Source: Prevotella sp. CAG:732
GTDB taxonomy: Bacteria > Bacteroidota > Bacteroidia > Bacteroidales > Bacteroidaceae
Assembly (NCBI GenBank): GCA_000436035.1
Contig: FR893252.1
Location: forward strand, 19,014-50,097
Direction of reading: 5' to 3'
DNA length: 31,084 nt
Every line of letters starts with the position of its first letter. The stretch's first letter is position 1. A model generated the notes under the pieces. It searched no databases. It was given only the letters and a program-made list of their open reading frames with translations, and was not told the origin of the DNA. A program made the translations under genes and the position numbers. Shown here in pieces: positions 30,331 to 31,084 of this stretch.

Positions 30331-30516
30331 ATGAATAACATTTTAGAAACCATTTTGAAACTCATCCTTGGAGTTATTTGTTCATTCTTTGTCTTTTTCG
30401 GTTTTATCTTCTGCTTTGATTCTCCTGACACTTTTACCAATATCGCACTCTTAGTAGGCTATCTTGCAATATTGTGGGGAATTTATCGTATCATAAAAAA
30501 AATAATCAATAAATAA
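30331..30516 (+). CDS. Small two-segment membrane protein
   Basis: A 61-residue protein (MNNILETILKLILGVICSFF, then FVFFGFIFCF, SPDTFTNIALLVGYLAILWGIYRIIKKIINK in pieces). Two membrane segments are likely, at about residues 7-27 and 35-52, with a basic C-terminus inside the cell. ATG 30331 is preferred because the longer frame from 30301 starts inside the prs stem-loop. No family recognised. It is enclosed between two stem-loops (30281-30317 and 30519-30550) and might be expressed by readthrough from prs. Confidence 0.6.
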   Translation: MNNILETILKLILGVICSFFVFFGFIFCFDSPDTFTNIALLVGYLAILWGIYRIIKKIINK

Positions 30517-30518
30517 AA

Positions 30519-30550
30519 AATCCTGTACCTCTTTGCAGAGATACAGGATT
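30519..30550. terminator. Bidirectional intrinsic terminator
   Basis: AATCCTGTA/TACAGGATT stem with an inner CTCT-TTGC-AGAG hairpin. T-rich tracts follow on both strands (GTTATTTTTA on plus; TTTTTTATTTATTG on minus), so it serves the small membrane protein gene and the phosphorylase gene that face each other. Confidence 0.88.
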
Positions 30551-30580
30551 GTTATTTTTAAATATGATGCTTTATCATTA

Positions 30581-31084
30581 TTAGTCCAACCACTTAACGT
30601 AGCAGAAGTCCTGACGATGTGGCAACTTATCGTTCTTAGGATACATACGAACACCAGTCTTGAATGAACCGGCATTAACAGGCTCAATCTCTGCCTCGAA
30701 CGTATAGTTGTTGCCCTCGTGACCAACCACCTTGAATGGATAAACAGCATATACCTGCTTGCCATCCTCTGGCTGGTCATTCAAGACTACAAGCTCCAAG
30801 CCTACAGCATCGTTCAAGCCCTGCTCGTCGATCACATACTGTACCTTGTACTTCTGACCAGTCTCAACGCCATTAGCCATACAATCATTCTTAGATACTA
30901 CGTGGATGCCATCCCAACGCTCAGCTACAGACTCCTTCCAGAGTGCGATTTCCTTAGCCAAAGCATTGTCGTTTGCAGCCAACTTCTTGAAGCGAGCAGC
31001 CTCCTTGTTGTAGAACTTATCATAGTAGTCATCCAACTGGCGCTTCATAGTATAGTGAGGAGCGATAGTAGCGATAGAGTTCTT
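30581..31084 (-). CDS. Alpha-glucan (glycogen/maltodextrin) phosphorylase, C-terminal part
   Basis: The frame stays open to the window edge, so only the last 167 residues are seen. NSIATIAPHYTMKRQLDDYYDKFYNKEA (in pieces: NSIATIAPHYTMKRQ, LDDYYDKFY) and LAANDNALAKEIALWKESVAERWDGI match the end of the DUF3417/alpha-glucan phosphorylase family. The last about 100 residues form a C-terminal beta-rich domain ending VRMYPKNDKLPHRQDFCYVKWLD (in pieces: MYPKNDKLPHRQDFCYVKW), common in the Bacteroidota GlgP. The enzyme releases glucose-1-phosphate from glycogen or maltodextrin. The PLP-binding core lies outside the window, so the call rests on the tail. Confidence 0.82.
   Translation of the reverse strand, partial: KNSIATIAPHYTMKRQLDDYYDKFYNKEAARFKKLAANDNALAKEIALWKESVAERWDGIHVVSKNDCMANGVETGQKYKVQYVIDEQGLNDAVGLELVVLNDQPEDGKQVYAVYPFKVVGHEGNNYTFEAEIEPVNAGSFKTGVRMYPKNDKLPHRQDFCYVKWLD

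Noticed and set aside
1..31084. CRISPR array, transposase or integrase
   Set aside because: No regularly spaced repeats and no protein with transposase or integrase motifs were found.

Overview
The window looks like a chromosomal segment of a Bacteroidota bacterium, most likely Prevotellaceae (Prevotella/Segatella-like). The signs are the Bacteroidota-type promoter box TAnnTTTG upstream of many genes (several with TTG/TTTG 19-20 bases further up), A/T-rich start regions that mostly lack a Shine-Dalgarno sequence, gliding/T9SS-associated genes gldB and gldE, a short primary sigma factor without region 1.1, and an ssb-gldE-phosphopantetheinyl transferase cluster. The genus is inferred from gene content only.

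Layout. (1) 1-7406, accessory: the 3' part of a type III methyltransferase (mod) with a complete res gene; a 405-base gap with a candidate minus-strand small RNA and a strong GAAA-capped hairpin; a HigBA toxin-antitoxin locus whose toxin has an in-frame amber codon while the antitoxin is intact; then a membrane-anchored SUFU-domain protein and an exported TPR-like protein. (2) 7407-7894: non-coding stretch with a long perfect inverted repeat. (3) 7895-11568, housekeeping: Fur-family regulator with a DUF486 membrane protein, HtrA/Deg protease, primary sigma factor. (4) 11597-14003: an exported Lys-rich protein of unknown function, an HPr-kinase-like ATPase, an S24/S26 peptidase and, convergent, a PqqD-like protein. 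Together these resemble a peptide-modification module with no recognised precursor. (5) 14037-18427, minus strand: DPP IV-type peptidase, GldB lipoprotein, DUF4861 protein. (6) 18468-21722, minus strand: family 2 glycosyltransferase, YhcC-like radical SAM protein, MtaB tRNA methylthiotransferase. (7) 22014-26728, minus strand: a tiny repeat-bearing lipoprotein, phytase-like esterase, phosphopantetheinyl transferase, GldE, SSB, a hypothetical protein. (8) 26767-27167: four tRNA genes (Gly-Leu-Leu-Gly), minus strand. (9) 27359-31084: NspC decarboxylase divergent from a ThiE-like protein, PRPP synthetase, a small membrane protein, and the 3' end of an alpha-glucan phosphorylase.

Transcription units are unusually readable. 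Clear promoters and intrinsic terminators bracket htrA, rpoD, the mtaB operon, gldB-DPP-pqqD, the small lipoprotein, gldE, nspC and the tRNA operon. The observations most worth following are the decayed toxin whose frame runs into its antitoxin, the RNA-like signals between res and higB, the kinase/peptidase/PqqD module (with a 17-codon ORF overlapping the kinase stop), and two identical tRNA-Gly genes with C instead of the near-universal U at T-loop position 55.
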